64,000 nt of DNA, taken from assembly GCA_038237745.1 (NCBI GenBank), contig JBBRYJ010000001.1:62001-126000 (forward strand), written 5' to 3'. Under the pieces are notes generated by a model, which saw only the letters and a list, made by a program, of their open reading frames with translations, ran no database searches and was not told where the DNA came from. This DNA is from DASQEH01 sp038237745 (lineage in GTDB: Bacteria > Actinomycetota > Actinomycetes > Propionibacteriales > Nocardioidaceae). Shown here one piece after another: positions 1-8,291 of this stretch; the first letter of the stretch is position 1; every line of letters starts with the position of its first letter. The position numbers and the translations under genes are program-made.

Positions 1-384
1 GGTCGTCAGGACGACCGGGGTCAGCAGTACGACGGTGGCATCCAGGCTCAACACCGAAGTGACCACCGCCGAGAGCACGAAGACGTTCAACAGCAACCGC
101 GCCGCGCCGCCATCGCTGGTCCGGGACAACCATTGTCCGGCCGCGTCGAACAGCCCCTCCGACGCGCTGGCGTGCGCGAGCACGAGGACTCCAGCCAGGA
201 AGAGCAGGACCGGTAGCAGTCGGTCCAGCTCGTCACCGACGTCTCTTACCGACACAGCTCCGACCCCGACCAGTATCGCTGCTGCGGGAAGTGCGGCAAC
301 TGCCTCGGGTAACCCGTGCGGTCGCCGCATCGCGGTGAAGAGCACGAGCGAGAGCAGCGCGACGGCCGCGATCTCCCCGGACAT
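1..384 (-). CDS. SLC13/ArsB-like permease, N-terminal part (gene cut by window edge)
   Basis: Reading the minus strand from an ATG at 384 gives 128 residues that run off the left edge without a stop. They are strongly hydrophobic, with membrane segments around residues 4-17, 28-45 and 60-75. The stretch ending VTSVLSLDATVVLLTPVV resembles the conserved SLSNDATVVLLTP segment of the ArsB/NhaD/SLC13 ion-transporter superfamily. The family is known for anion or arsenite efflux and uptake; the substrate here cannot be told. The gene lies 53 bp downstream of the MarR gene on the same strand, so the two are probably co-transcribed. No other in-frame start is visible upstream. The family call is moderate because the C-terminal half is missing. 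Confidence 0.7.
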   Translation of the reverse strand, partial: MSGEIAAVALLSLVLFTAMRRPHGLPEAVAALPAAAILVGVGAVSVRDVGDELDRLLPVLLFLAGVLVLAHASASEGLFDAAGQWLSRTSDGGAARLLLNVFVLSAVVTSVLSLDATVVLLTPVVLTT

Positions 385-437
385 GAGGCAGCGAAGGTAT
401 CCGACGGCGGCGGGGTTAGGGAGCCGGCGACCTCCGG

Positions 438-968
438 CTACTGGTCGTCCACGTCGTCGAGACCCTTGATCGCCACCTCGAGGAGCTCCGCCAGGGTCAC
501 CCGGTCACGCTTCGCAAGAGGGCTCAGCACGTCGGACTCCAGCATGTTCGACTCCTGAATCGCCGAGCGGAACAACTCCCACCCCTCGTCGGAGAGCTGA
601 ACTCTGACCCGGACCCGATTGGCAGGGTCGGTGTCCCGCGTGATCAGCGCTCGCTTCGCCAGCCGGTCGAGGCGATGGGTCATCGAGGAGGGGGCCACGT
701 TGGCTGCGTCGGCTAGCACGCTCGGCGACAAGCCCTCGTCGCCGCCGTCCCGGACCAGCTTGCTCATTACGGCCCAGTCACCAGCGGTGAGGTCGAGGTC
801 GGCGAGCTGCCGGTCGTACCACTGATTCAGCCGGCGCGACAGCCCGTGCACTGCCGTGATGACCCGCTGCACGGACTCGTTAGCTCCGGCAGCGACGTAC
901 ACCGCAACGTCTCGTCGCAGCCGCTCGGCCTCAGAGGGCGGCCGCCCTGCACTCGGCCCGGTGGTCAT
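438..968 (-). CDS. MarR-family transcriptional regulator
   Basis: This 176-residue protein has the MarR plan: an N-terminal dimerisation helix, then a winged helix at about residues 60-125. The recognition region includes SVLADAANVAPSSMTHRLDRLAKRALI and a wing with RVRVRVQLSDEGWELF; residue numbering starts at the ATG at 968. MarR proteins are usually ligand-responsive repressors of adjacent transporter genes. The layout fits: the gene is divergent from an MFS transporter starting at 1085 and precedes a second permease on its own strand. The 116-bp divergent spacer carries two near-identical 16-bp elements, which are candidate operators. The ligand is unknown. Confidence 0.88.
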   Translation of the reverse strand: MTTGPSAGRPPSEAERLRRDVAVYVAAGANESVQRVITAVHGLSRRLNQWYDRQLADLDLTAGDWAVMSKLVRDGGDEGLSPSVLADAANVAPSSMTHRLDRLAKRALITRDTDPANRVRVRVQLSDEGWELFRSAIQESNMLESDVLSPLAKRDRVTLAELLEVAIKGLDDVDDQ

Positions 969-990
969 GCGCCCCAGTGTGGCACATCAC

Positions 991-1056
991 AGTGTTTCAT
1001 TTCGAAGTCTTCGATCTACCTTGTATGCTTTTCATATCCAAGTGTTTCACTTCGAA
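991..1056. promoter_or_regulatory. Paired direct repeat in marR/MFS divergent promoter
   Basis: AGTGTTTCATTTCGAA (991-1006) recurs as AGTGTTTCACTTCGAA (1041-1056) with one mismatch and a 50-bp offset. The second copy contains an AAGTG-TTT-CACTT inverted repeat. The region is much more AT-rich than its surroundings and lies between divergent start codons. It is a plausible MarR operator pair overlapping the promoters; binding is inferred. Confidence 0.5.
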
Positions 1057-1084
1057 CTAACACCCCGGAAGGTGGTGGACACCC

Positions 1085-2353
1085 GTGATGAGCCGCAACC
1101 GCCTGATCACCGCTGCCTCGTTCGCTGGCAGCCTCGGCTGGGGGGCGATCCTCCCCTTCCAGTACGCATATGTGGTGGACGCCCGGCACTGGGGTTCCAC
1201 CATCGGCGTCCTCACCGGAACCGCGTTCTGTGTCGGCGCAGTGATCGCCGCACCGCTTGCCGGCAGGTTGGCTGACCGCTACCCCGCGGGACCACTGGCT
1301 GTCGTCTTTACACTCGCCGCCGGGGCGGCGAGCCTCGGGCTCGGCCTGGCGTCGAGCGCTCCGTTGTTCCTGGCCGCGATGGCGCTGTTCGGAGGTGCAC
1401 TGACTGCGGTGGTACCCGCCACCCAGGTGCTCGTCCTGGAGTGTGTCGAACCAGCGGACCGGCGTTCCGTCTTCGCCTACCAGTTCACTGCGATGGCACT
1501 CGGAATGGCTGGCGGAGCCTTTACTGCTGGACTGGTGGTCGACCTCGGCTCCCCGACCGGCATGTGGCCCGCCTTCTTCACCGCCGCTGCCGGGTTCCTC
1601 GTCTCCGCTGCCCTTCTCCAGAGGGCGTCGAGCGCCGTGGAAGCACAAAGCTCATCACGGGAGACCCCCGCAGGCGAGTCTCGCGCCAGTGGCTCCAGCA
1701 GCCTGGCGACCTACCGCACACTCCTCGGCAACAGGCAGCTGCGTCTGCTCGCTGGAGTTTCCATGGCGCTGGCCGCCGGCTTCTACGCACAGTTCGAGAC
1801 CGGCCTCCCAGCGTTCGCGCTGCAGTCGCTTTCGGTGGACGCGAGCACGGTCGGGACGGCCGCTGCTGCGAACTGTCTCGTGATCGTCGGACTGCAGTGG
1901 CTCGTGGTCAGGCTGACCGGCCGCCACCGCGGTGCTGCGCTTCTCATGGTCGTCGCGGGGATCTGGGTCGCCAGCTGGCTCATGCTGGAGGCGGCCCTGT
2001 TCGCCGACCCCTCGACAGCGTCGCTGCTGTTCGTGCTCGCCTTCATGACATTCGCTGTCGGAGAGACGATGTACGCCCCCATCCTCAGTCCACTCGCCGC
2101 CTCGGTGGCACCCGAGGGGATGCTCGGCACCACTCTCGGTGCGTTGTCCGCTCTCCGGACCGGAGTGAGCGCGGCAGGACCACTCGTCGCAGGTCTCCTG
2201 CTCGCCCTCGACGTACCGCAAGTCTTCGTCCTCGTGCACGTGGTTATCAACGCCCTGGGCGGGTTCTTCGCCTGGCGCTTGCTGCGCTCTCGACCAGCCT
2301 CGACGAGCGACGTGGATAATGAGGCTGACACCACGAGGAGTACACATGTCTGA
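1085..2353 (+). CDS. MFS transporter (DHA1-like drug efflux type)
   Basis: The 422-residue product has about 12 hydrophobic segments. The loop LAGRLADRYPAG at about residues 60-71 matches the MFS loop 2-3 signature (G-x-L-a-D-R). It most likely exports a small molecule by proton antiport, as in related multidrug or efflux carriers. It starts with GTG followed at once by ATG (1088), and GGAAGGTGG lies just upstream, so either codon could initiate. It is divergent from the MarR gene and overlaps the start of the aminopeptidase P gene by 8 bp, suggesting co-expression. A link between the transported molecule and the peptidase is conjecture. Confidence 0.85.
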   Translation: MMSRNRLITAASFAGSLGWGAILPFQYAYVVDARHWGSTIGVLTGTAFCVGAVIAAPLAGRLADRYPAGPLAVVFTLAAGAASLGLGLASSAPLFLAAMALFGGALTAVVPATQVLVLECVEPADRRSVFAYQFTAMALGMAGGAFTAGLVVDLGSPTGMWPAFFTAAAGFLVSAALLQRASSAVEAQSSSRETPAGESRASGSSSLATYRTLLGNRQLRLLAGVSMALAAGFYAQFETGLPAFALQSLSVDASTVGTAAAANCLVIVGLQWLVVRLTGRHRGAALLMVVAGIWVASWLMLEAALFADPSTASLLFVLAFMTFAVGETMYAPILSPLAASVAPEGMLGTTLGALSALRTGVSAAGPLVAGLLLALDVPQVFVLVHVVINALGGFFAWRLLRSRPASTSDVDNEADTTRSTHV

Positions 2354-3752
2354 TCGTTTCGAGCCGGCCACCTATCCGGTGCCGGCCAGTGATGCCCTGG
2401 TCTCGTTCATGCGGACCGGATGGGACGACGAGGAGGACCGGGTCGAAAGACTCCCGGTGGCCGACCGGGCCGACGTGAGGCGCGCAAAGCTCGCTTCACG
2501 TTTCGCGGGGGAACGGCTCGTCATCCCGGCCGGGGCGCTCAAGCCCCGCGCGAACGACACCGACTACCGGTTCCGTGCGGACACCGCACACGTGTACTTC
2601 TCAGGGAACCAGACGTCGGATGCTGTGCTGGTGCTGGACGACGGTGAGCCGACGCTGTTCTTCCGCCCCCGACATGCCAAGACCGACGACGCCTTCTGGC
2701 GCGACGGCCGCTACGGCGAGACGTGGTCGGGACGCCGGCGCTCCCTCCGGGAGGCCCAGGAGCTGTACGGCCTGCCCTGCCGTCATCTCTACGACCTGCC
2801 AGAGGCTCTTGCCTCGGGCGGTGCCGCTCGCGTACATCGCGGTGTGGATCCCGACGTCGATGCGCTTCTGAGTGCCCAGGGCGACGCCGACGCCGACGCC
2901 GAGCTCGCGGTGTTCATCTCCGAGATGCGCCTGGTGAAGGACTCCTGGGAAGTTGCCCAGCTCGAGGACGCCATCGACTCGACGATCCTCGGCTTCGAGG
3001 ACTCCGTCCGCGAGTGGGAGCAGGTCCTGAAGCACGGCGAGCGCTGGATCGAGGGCAGCTTTCATCGCCGGGCCAGGGTGGGCGGCAACGACCTCGGCTA
3101 CGAGTCGATCGTCGCCGGTGGACCACACGCGACGACCCTGCACTGGATCGACAACGACGGGCCTGTCACGCCCGGGCAGCTGCTCCTGCTCGACATGGGC
3201 GTGGAGAACCCGTCGCTCTACACGGCCGACGTGACCCGCACTCTGCCGGTCGACGGTACCTTCAGCGACGACCAGCGCCACCTCTACGACCTGGTGCTAG
3301 CAGCCCAGGAGGCGGGGCTCGCTGCAGTCAAGCCAGGGGCCGCGTACCGCGACTTCCACGTCGCCGCCATGACCGTGCTGGCCCACGGCCTCGACGACAT
3401 GGGCATCCTGCCCTGCTCCGCGGACGAGGCGCTGGACAAGGACAGTGGGGTCTATCGGCGCTGGACGCTGCACGGCACGGGCCACATGCTCGGTCTGGAC
3501 GTGCACGACTGTGCAGCGGCCCGGAACGAGAGCTACCTCGAAGGCAAGCTGGAGCCGGGGATGGTCCTCACTGTCGAGCCCGGTCTGTACTTCCAGTCCA
3601 GCGACCTGCTGGTGCCTGAGTCGCTACGCGGCATCGGCATCCGCATCGAGGACGACGTCCTCGTCACCGACGACGGCAGCCGGAACCTGTCCGGGCGGCT
3701 GGCTCGGACCGCCGACGACGTGGAAGCCTGGATGGGCGCCCTGTCGGGCTGA
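2346..3752 (+). CDS. pepP: Xaa-Pro aminopeptidase (M24B, aminopeptidase P)
   Basis: This 468-residue cytosolic metallopeptidase removes an N-terminal residue that precedes proline. An AMP_N domain (about residues 40-180) is followed by the pita-bread catalytic domain. The five metal ligands are visible: Asp in LLLLDMG (about 283) and TADVTRT (about 295), His in HGTGHMLG (about 379), Glu in TVEPG (about 410) and Glu in IRIEDD (about 434). I chose ATG 2346 (MSDRFEP), preceded by GAGGAG, over the in-frame ATG 2319, because it lies at the end of the upstream MFS gene with an 8-bp overlap. Confidence 0.93.
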   Translation: MSDRFEPATYPVPASDALVSFMRTGWDDEEDRVERLPVADRADVRRAKLASRFAGERLVIPAGALKPRANDTDYRFRADTAHVYFSGNQTSDAVLVLDDGEPTLFFRPRHAKTDDAFWRDGRYGETWSGRRRSLREAQELYGLPCRHLYDLPEALASGGAARVHRGVDPDVDALLSAQGDADADAELAVFISEMRLVKDSWEVAQLEDAIDSTILGFEDSVREWEQVLKHGERWIEGSFHRRARVGGNDLGYESIVAGGPHATTLHWIDNDGPVTPGQLLLLDMGVENPSLYTADVTRTLPVDGTFSDDQRHLYDLVLAAQEAGLAAVKPGAAYRDFHVAAMTVLAHGLDDMGILPCSADEALDKDSGVYRRWTLHGTGHMLGLDVHDCAAARNESYLEGKLEPGMVLTVEPGLYFQSSDLLVPESLRGIGIRIEDDVLVTDDGSRNLSGRLARTADDVEAWMGALSG

Positions 3753-3810
3753 GGAGCACTCGACGACGTACGGCGCTACACCATTCGGACTTCTCGGGCT
3801 TGGACCGGTG

Positions 3811-4155
3811 TCACAGATAGAGACCGGTCTGGCCGTCCTCGAGTCGTTCCGAGGCGACGGCATGAAGGTCGCGCTCGCGTAGCAGCACGAACTCCTCGCC
3901 CCGCACCTCGATCTCGGCGCGGTCCTCCGGGTCGAAGAGCACCCGGTCACCGACCTCCACCGTGCGGACGTGCGACCCCACACCGGTTACCTTGGCCCAT
4001 GCCAGCCGGCGTCCCATCTGTGCGGTTGCCGGAATGACGATGCCCGCCGTCGACCGGCGCTCCCCCGCTTCCGAGTCACGGGACACCAGGACGCGGTCGT
4101 GCAGCAGCCGGATCGGCAGCTTGTCGTCGATTGCTCTGGACCGAGAAGTCATCAC
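3811..4155 (-). CDS. Lone GroES-like (Cpn10) protein
   Basis: The 114-residue protein shows a Cpn10 fold pattern: LPIRLLHDRVLVSRDS at about residues 13-28, RRSTAGIVIPATA, the GDRVLF strand and a closing hydrophobic strand. The mobile-loop and roof regions are diverged, and no groEL is nearby. It is therefore probably not the main co-chaperonin but a paralogue seen next to DUF3618 and bcp in actinobacteria (recollection, not checked). GTG 4155 and ATG 4152 are adjacent possible starts. It runs in the same direction as the DUF3618 gene, 28 bp downstream of it. Function beyond the fold is unknown. Confidence 0.75.
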   Translation of the reverse strand: MMTSRSRAIDDKLPIRLLHDRVLVSRDSEAGERRSTAGIVIPATAQMGRRLAWAKVTGVGSHVRTVEVGDRVLFDPEDRAEIEVRGEEFVLLRERDLHAVASERLEDGQTGLYL

Positions 4156-4183
4156 GAGGGCATCAGGACCGGCGTCTCGGACC

Positions 4184-4438
4184 TCAGCCGACGAGCTGGC
4201 GAATCGCGAAGATGACCGCGACGACGCCGACGGCGACCCCCGCTACGACGGCCACCCTGTCCTTCCTCAGCGCGCCCTGCTCGTCGTAGAACGAGGCTTT
4301 GGTCTCAGCGAGCTGTCGCTGCACGATGGTCTGCGGTTTGGCGCGGTAGACGAGCTGGTCGATCGTCCCCGCCAGTCTGTTGCGGGTCGTCGCGATCTCC
4401 GACGCGATCTGATCAGGCGTGCGGGCTGGCGAGCTCAC
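4184..4438 (-). CDS. DUF3618 small membrane protein
   Basis: The 84-residue protein has the DUF3618 pattern: an N-terminal amphipathic helix (TPDQIASEIATTRNRLAGTI) followed by a linker and one transmembrane helix near the C terminus (VAVVAGVAVGVVAVIFAI, about residues 62-79). The start is the GTG at 4438, directly preceded on the minus strand by a strong AGGAGG; a longer in-frame reading upstream lacks any ribosome site and looks non-coding. The family's function is unknown. It is divergent from bcp across about 196 bp and is followed by the GroES-like gene. Confidence 0.82.
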   Translation of the reverse strand: MSSPARTPDQIASEIATTRNRLAGTIDQLVYRAKPQTIVQRQLAETKASFYDEQGALRKDRVAVVAGVAVGVVAVIFAIRQLVG

Positions 4439-4634
4439 GTGTCCTCCTGCCTTCGTATGCGGCTGCCAGTGTCGCACGTCCCGTCGTAGCACGCCGACAG
4501 GGTTGGGGGGCGCCTGGATACATCGCCGTCTGCCGAGGGTGACCGATCGCCGCCGTGACAGAATCTCCCGCGTCGCGGCACGAATGGCACCGATTCCCGG
4601 GGCTGTCACCACGTCGACAGGAGGAGTGCACACG

Positions 4635-5099
4635 ATGAGTCGACTGGAGGCCGGAGACACGGCGCCCGACTTCACGCTGCCCGACGACACCGGAAAGCAG
4701 GCCAACCTGTCCGACTTCCGAGGCAAGAAAGTCGTCCTCTACGTGTACCCGGCCGCGCTGACGCCGGGATGCACCACCCAGGCCTGCGACTTTCGCGACT
4801 CGTTGGAGCCACTCTCGGCCGCGGGGTATGCCGTGGTCGGCCTGTCGCCCGACGAGCCGGGGAAGCTGGCCGAGTTCCGCGCTCACGACGGCCTCACATT
4901 CACGCTGCTCTCGGATCCCGCTACGACGGTGCTCGCGGCATACGGGGCATGGGGTGAGAAGACCCTGTATGGCAAGGCCTCCGTGGGTGTCATCAGGTCC
5001 ACCTTCGTCATCGATGAAGGGGGTCGGATCGAGCGGGCGATGTACAACGTCAAGGCCACGGGCCATGTGGAGAGGCTGCGCAAGGAGCTCATCCACTGA
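4635..5099 (+). CDS. bcp: Thiol peroxidase, peroxiredoxin Q/Bcp type
   Basis: This 154-residue cytosolic peroxiredoxin reduces hydrogen peroxide and organic hydroperoxides. The thioredoxin-fold core starts at residue 1. The peroxidatic cysteine lies in LTPGCTTQACDFRD (about residue 44), with the Bcp-typical resolving cysteine five residues later. The usual PKDFTPGC form is changed to PAALTPGC here. The start is ATG 4635 with AGGAGG eight bases upstream; the long in-frame N-terminal extension from 4419 runs through the divergent promoter and is not real. Confidence 0.93.
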   Translation: MSRLEAGDTAPDFTLPDDTGKQANLSDFRGKKVVLYVYPAALTPGCTTQACDFRDSLEPLSAAGYAVVGLSPDEPGKLAEFRAHDGLTFTLLSDPATTVLAAYGAWGEKTLYGKASVGVIRSTFVIDEGGRIERAMYNVKATGHVERLRKELIH

Positions 5100-5162
5100 C
5101 GTTCCGTTCTGGTGGCGGACACGGCTCGTCTCCTGGAGCCCCGTTTCGTACGCTGAGCGCAT

Positions 5163-5236
5163 GCGGCCGTAGCCCAACGGCAGGAGGCACAGGTCTTAGG
5201 AACCTGACAGTGTGAGTTCGACTCTCACCGGCCGCA
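5163..5236 (+). tRNA. tRNA-Leu(UAG)-like, short variable arm
   Basis: A complete 74-nt cloverleaf folds by eye. The acceptor is GCGGCCG (5163-5169) with CGGCCGC (5229-5235), discriminator A5236. The anticodon stem is CAGGT/ACCTG around the 7-nt loop CTTAGGA, and the T arm is GTGAG-TTCGACT-CTCAC. The anticodon is UAG (5197-5199), reading CUA leucine codons. The variable loop is only 5 nt (5207-5211), whereas bacterial leucine tRNAs are normally class II with a long variable arm. CCA is not encoded. It sits between bcp and rdgB. Charging with leucine is inferred from the anticodon and A73 only. Confidence 0.85.
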
Positions 5237-5313
5237 CGACAGGGCTCGTTTCGCCGGGCGTGGGCCGTTCGAGTCACGCGAGGGCCGTGCGAGCGAGACG
5301 AGCGCCGTTCCAG

Positions 5314-5916
5314 TCAGGCGAGGGCGGCCGCGACGACGGGGGCGATCGCCCGAAGTGACTTGCCACGGTGGGACACGGCGTCCTTCTCCTCGGCGCTCAG
5401 CTCCGCGCTGGTTCGGGTGTCTCCGGCCGCGACGAAGACGACGTCGTACCCGAACCCCCCGCTGCCGCGCTGCTCCCGGATGATCGCCCCGCGCATGGCT
5501 CCAACTGCGAGCTCCTCGCGACCGTCTGGCAGGCAGAGCGCAACCGCGCACCGGAACTCGGCTCCGCGCCGAACGTCCGGTACGTCCGCCAGCTGCTCCA
5601 GCAGCAGGGCGTTGTTCGAGGCGTCGTCTTTCGTGATCCCTGCCCAGCGGGCCGACAGAACACCGGGCATCCCGTTCAGTGCGTCGACACACAGCCCGCT
5701 GTCGTCCGCCAGCGCCGGCAGGCCGGTCGCAGCCAGGGCGGCTCTGGCCTTGAGCAGCGCATTGCCTTCGAACGTCGGCTCCGTCTCGGGCGGCTCGTCG
5801 TACGCCGCGACGTCCGAAAGGCCGAGGACGTCCAGCGAGGGCGCGGCGTGAGCCAGCACGCGGCGAAGCTCTTCGAGCTTCTTCTGGTTGCGAGAGGCGA
5901 GCAGCACCGGTGTCAC
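5314..5916 (-). CDS. rdgB: dITP/XTP pyrophosphatase (RdgB/HAM1)
   Basis: The 200-residue enzyme hydrolyses dITP and XTP to the monophosphates, keeping deaminated purines out of DNA and RNA. The HAM1 family signature is present: the N-terminal LLASRNQKKLEEL phosphate-binding motif at residues 5-17, the ADDSGLCVDALNGMPGV motif around residues 70-86, GGFGYDVVF near residue 150 and SHRGKSL near residue 183. The GTG start at 5916 overlaps the rph stop codon by 4 bp (GTGA), so the two are translationally coupled in the common rph-rdgB order. Confidence 0.95.
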   Translation of the reverse strand: MTPVLLASRNQKKLEELRRVLAHAAPSLDVLGLSDVAAYDEPPETEPTFEGNALLKARAALAATGLPALADDSGLCVDALNGMPGVLSARWAGITKDDASNNALLLEQLADVPDVRRGAEFRCAVALCLPDGREELAVGAMRGAIIREQRGSGGFGYDVVFVAAGDTRTSAELSAEEKDAVSHRGKSLRAIAPVVAAALA

Positions 5917-6632
5917 GACGAGAGGGCCCGATGCTGGATGATCGTCAGGTCTGCACAGCCTCCCACCGCGAGGTCGAGCAGGGAGTCGAGAAGGGCTCGG
6001 TCGAACGGCGCTCCTTCGGCGGTACCCTGCACCTCGATGAATGCGCCCCTGCCGGTCATCACGACGTTCATGTCGGTCTCCGCCCGGACGTCCTCCTCGT
6101 ACGGCAGGTCGAGACGGGGTTCACCGTCGATGATGCCGACAGAGACTGCGGCCACCGATCCCGTCAGCGGCTCCCCGGTCAGGGCTCCCCGAGCACGCAG
6201 GTGGGTGACGGCATCGGCGAGAGCGATGTAGGCCCCGGTGATCGCTGCGGTTCGCGTGCCCCCGTCAGCCTGCAGGACGTCGCAGTCGAGAACGATCGTG
6301 TTCTCACCCAGGGCCTTGTAGTCGATGACGGCACGCAGTGAGCGGCCGACCAGCCGGGAGATCTCGTGCGTTCGTCCGCCGACGCGTCCCTTCACCGACT
6401 CGCGGTCCGAGCGGGTATGTGTAGAACTCGGCAGCATTGCGTACTCCGCCGTGACCCAGCCGAGGCCGCTGTCCCGGCGCCAGCGGGGCACCCCGGTGGT
6501 CGCGCTCGCCGCGCAGAGCACCCGGGTCCGACCGAACTCGATCAGCGCCGAGCCGGCGGCGTTGTCGAGCCAGTGACGGGTGATCGTGATCGGGCGGAGC
6601 TCGTCGGCGTTGCGGCCGTCTTGGCGAGTCAT
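5913..6632 (-). CDS. rph: Ribonuclease PH
   Basis: This 239-residue phosphorolytic 3'-5' exoribonuclease trims tRNA 3' ends. Recognisable segments are the N-terminal RNADELRPITITRHWLD, the RRDSGLGWVTAEYAMLPSSTHTR loop near residues 52-75 and the DCDVLQADGGTRTAAITGAY core around residues 115-135. The length matches the family. It is first in a minus-strand pair with rdgB (4-bp overlap) and lies 97 bp downstream of the MBL hydrolase gene. Confidence 0.96.
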   Translation of the reverse strand: MTRQDGRNADELRPITITRHWLDNAAGSALIEFGRTRVLCAASATTGVPRWRRDSGLGWVTAEYAMLPSSTHTRSDRESVKGRVGGRTHEISRLVGRSLRAVIDYKALGENTIVLDCDVLQADGGTRTAAITGAYIALADAVTHLRARGALTGEPLTGSVAAVSVGIIDGEPRLDLPYEEDVRAETDMNVVMTGRGAFIEVQGTAEGAPFDRALLDSLLDLAVGGCADLTIIQHRALSS

Positions 6633-6729
6633 GCTGCGACCTTACCGAGGTTCGGGCTCGCCCCGAGGCAGCGCGGGATCGCGGTTTCCGGCCGACCGGT
6701 ACCCAGGCCGCCTTGCCGTCAGGAGCTCC

Positions 6730-7488
6730 TCAGACTACGAAGCTGGCTCCCGCGCAGGCGAGGGTCGTCGTACCGGTGAAGTGCGGCGATGCCTCCGCGA
6801 GGACGGCCTCCGGGGAGTGCCACGGAGGGATGTGAGTGAGCACAAGGCGGCCGACGCCCGCGCGTTCCGCGAGTGTCGCGGCCTCCCTGCCGGTCATGTG
6901 CAGGTGTTCAGGGTTGTCAGCCGTCTCCACGAACGAGGCCTCCGCCAGCAGGAGGTCGGCTCCGCTCGCGAACTGGTCGATCGAGTCGCACGGAGCGGTA
7001 TCGCCCGAGTAGACGAGAGTGTGTGCGCCGTCCGACAGCCCGAGGGCATATGACGTACCCGGGTGGTCGACGCGAGCGACAGACACGGTGAAGGGGCCGA
7101 CGGTGAAGGCCTCTTCCGGATAGGCGCGGAAGGTGAACTCGCCGGCCATGGCCTCCGCCGACGGCAGGTCGTACGCGCGAGCGATCCTGTCACCGGCCCC
7201 CGACGGGCCGTAGACCGTGAGCGGTCCCAGTGGGCCCTCGGGGTGGTACTTGCGGACGACGTAGAAGCTGCAGAGGTCGAGACAGTGGTCTGCGTGAAGG
7301 TGCGAGAGCATGACGGCGCCGATCGACTCGAGCGGCGCATGGCGCTGCAGCGAGCCCAGTGCGCCGTTGCCGAGATCGAGCACGAGGCGGAAGGTGCCGC
7401 CGCCGTACTCCGCCTCCACCAGGTAGCAGGAGGCGGCGGAGTCCGGGCCTGGGAAGGACCCAGAGCACCCCACGACGGTGAGCCTCAC
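6730..7488 (-). CDS. Metallo-beta-lactamase fold hydrolase (RNase Z-like)
   Basis: A 252-residue MBL-fold protein with the metal motif HLHADHCLD (about residues 62-70), a later YSGDTAPCD aspartate motif and terminal LTHIPPW histidine. The opening RLTVVGCSGSFP matches the RNase Z/phosphodiesterase branch, but the exosite arm of true tRNase Z is absent, so the substrate is uncertain. I prefer the GTG at 7488, which overlaps the murI stop by 4 bp. A GTG at 7500 would add four residues. It follows murI, as in many actinobacteria (recollection). Confidence 0.85.
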   Translation of the reverse strand: MRLTVVGCSGSFPGPDSAASCYLVEAEYGGGTFRLVLDLGNGALGSLQRHAPLESIGAVMLSHLHADHCLDLCSFYVVRKYHPEGPLGPLTVYGPSGAGDRIARAYDLPSAEAMAGEFTFRAYPEEAFTVGPFTVSVARVDHPGTSYALGLSDGAHTLVYSGDTAPCDSIDQFASGADLLLAEASFVETADNPEHLHMTGREAATLAERAGVGRLVLTHIPPWHSPEAVLAEASPHFTGTTTLACAGASFVV

Positions 7489-8291
7489 GCGCTCACCCAC
7501 GCGAACTGGTCGACTGCATCGAGCTCTGGTCCGAGAAAGCGACGTCCGATGTCACGGAACTCCTGAGGCTGGCCCGTGGTCAGGAACCGGTGATGCGGCG
7601 AGGGTAGGTACAGCGGGCGCTCGATCCCGCGTCGCACCAGAAGGCCATAGACATCCTTCGCCGTCTCCTCGGCACTGGACACCAGAGTCACGTCATCGCC
7701 GAGGACGAACGAGATCACACCGGTCAGGAGGGGGTAGTGGGTGCAGCCGAGGATCAGCGTGTCGACGCCGTCGGCGACCAGCGGCTCGAGGTACTCCTGT
7801 GCGACCGCCACCAGGTCCGGCCCGCTGGTTACTCCCCTCTCGACGAACTCGACGAAACGCGGGCATGCCCGAGTCGTCAGCGTGACGTCGGGCGCAGCGG
7901 CGAAGGCGTCGTCGTAGGCCATCGATGCCTTCGTGGCTGCCGTGCAGATCACGCCGACGTGCCCGGTCCGGGTGGCAGCGACAGCCCGCCGGGTGGCGGG
8001 AAAGATGACCTCGACCACAGGCACCCGGTATCGCTCGCGAGCGTCGCGGAGCACTGCGGCGCTTGCCGAGTTGCAGGCGATCACGAGAGCCTTGACGCCC
8101 TGGTCCACCAGGTGGTCGAGGCACTCGAGCGCATACTCGCGAACCTCGCCGATCTGCTTGAGGCCGTACGGCTGCCTCGCCGTGTCACCGAGATAGAGAA
8201 CCGGTTCGTGCGGGAGCTGGTCGAGGACGGCACGCACCACGGTGAGTCCACCGAAGCCAGAGTCGAAGATGCCGATAGGCGCGTCTGCCAC
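7485..8291 (-). CDS. murI: Glutamate racemase
   Basis: The 268-residue enzyme makes D-glutamate for peptidoglycan. It opens with PIGIFDSGFGGLTVVRA and carries the two catalytic cysteines in IACNSA (about residue 73) and LGCTHYPLL (about residue 183), plus GDTARQPYG. The reading frame is open a further 342 bp upstream, but homology begins at the GTG at 8291, which I take as the start; no clear ribosome site precedes it, so leaderless or weak initiation is possible. It is coupled to the downstream MBL gene by a GTGA overlap. Confidence 0.94.
   Translation of the reverse strand: MADAPIGIFDSGFGGLTVVRAVLDQLPHEPVLYLGDTARQPYGLKQIGEVREYALECLDHLVDQGVKALVIACNSASAAVLRDARERYRVPVVEVIFPATRRAVAATRTGHVGVICTAATKASMAYDDAFAAAPDVTLTTRACPRFVEFVERGVTSGPDLVAVAQEYLEPLVADGVDTLILGCTHYPLLTGVISFVLGDDVTLVSSAEETAKDVYGLLVRRGIERPLYLPSPHHRFLTTGQPQEFRDIGRRFLGPELDAVDQFAWVSA

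Noticed and set aside
35..469. Plus-strand 144-residue open frame at the left edge
   Set aside because: Ser/Thr/Arg-rich, no ribosome site, and fully antisense to the permease and marR frames, which are convincing.
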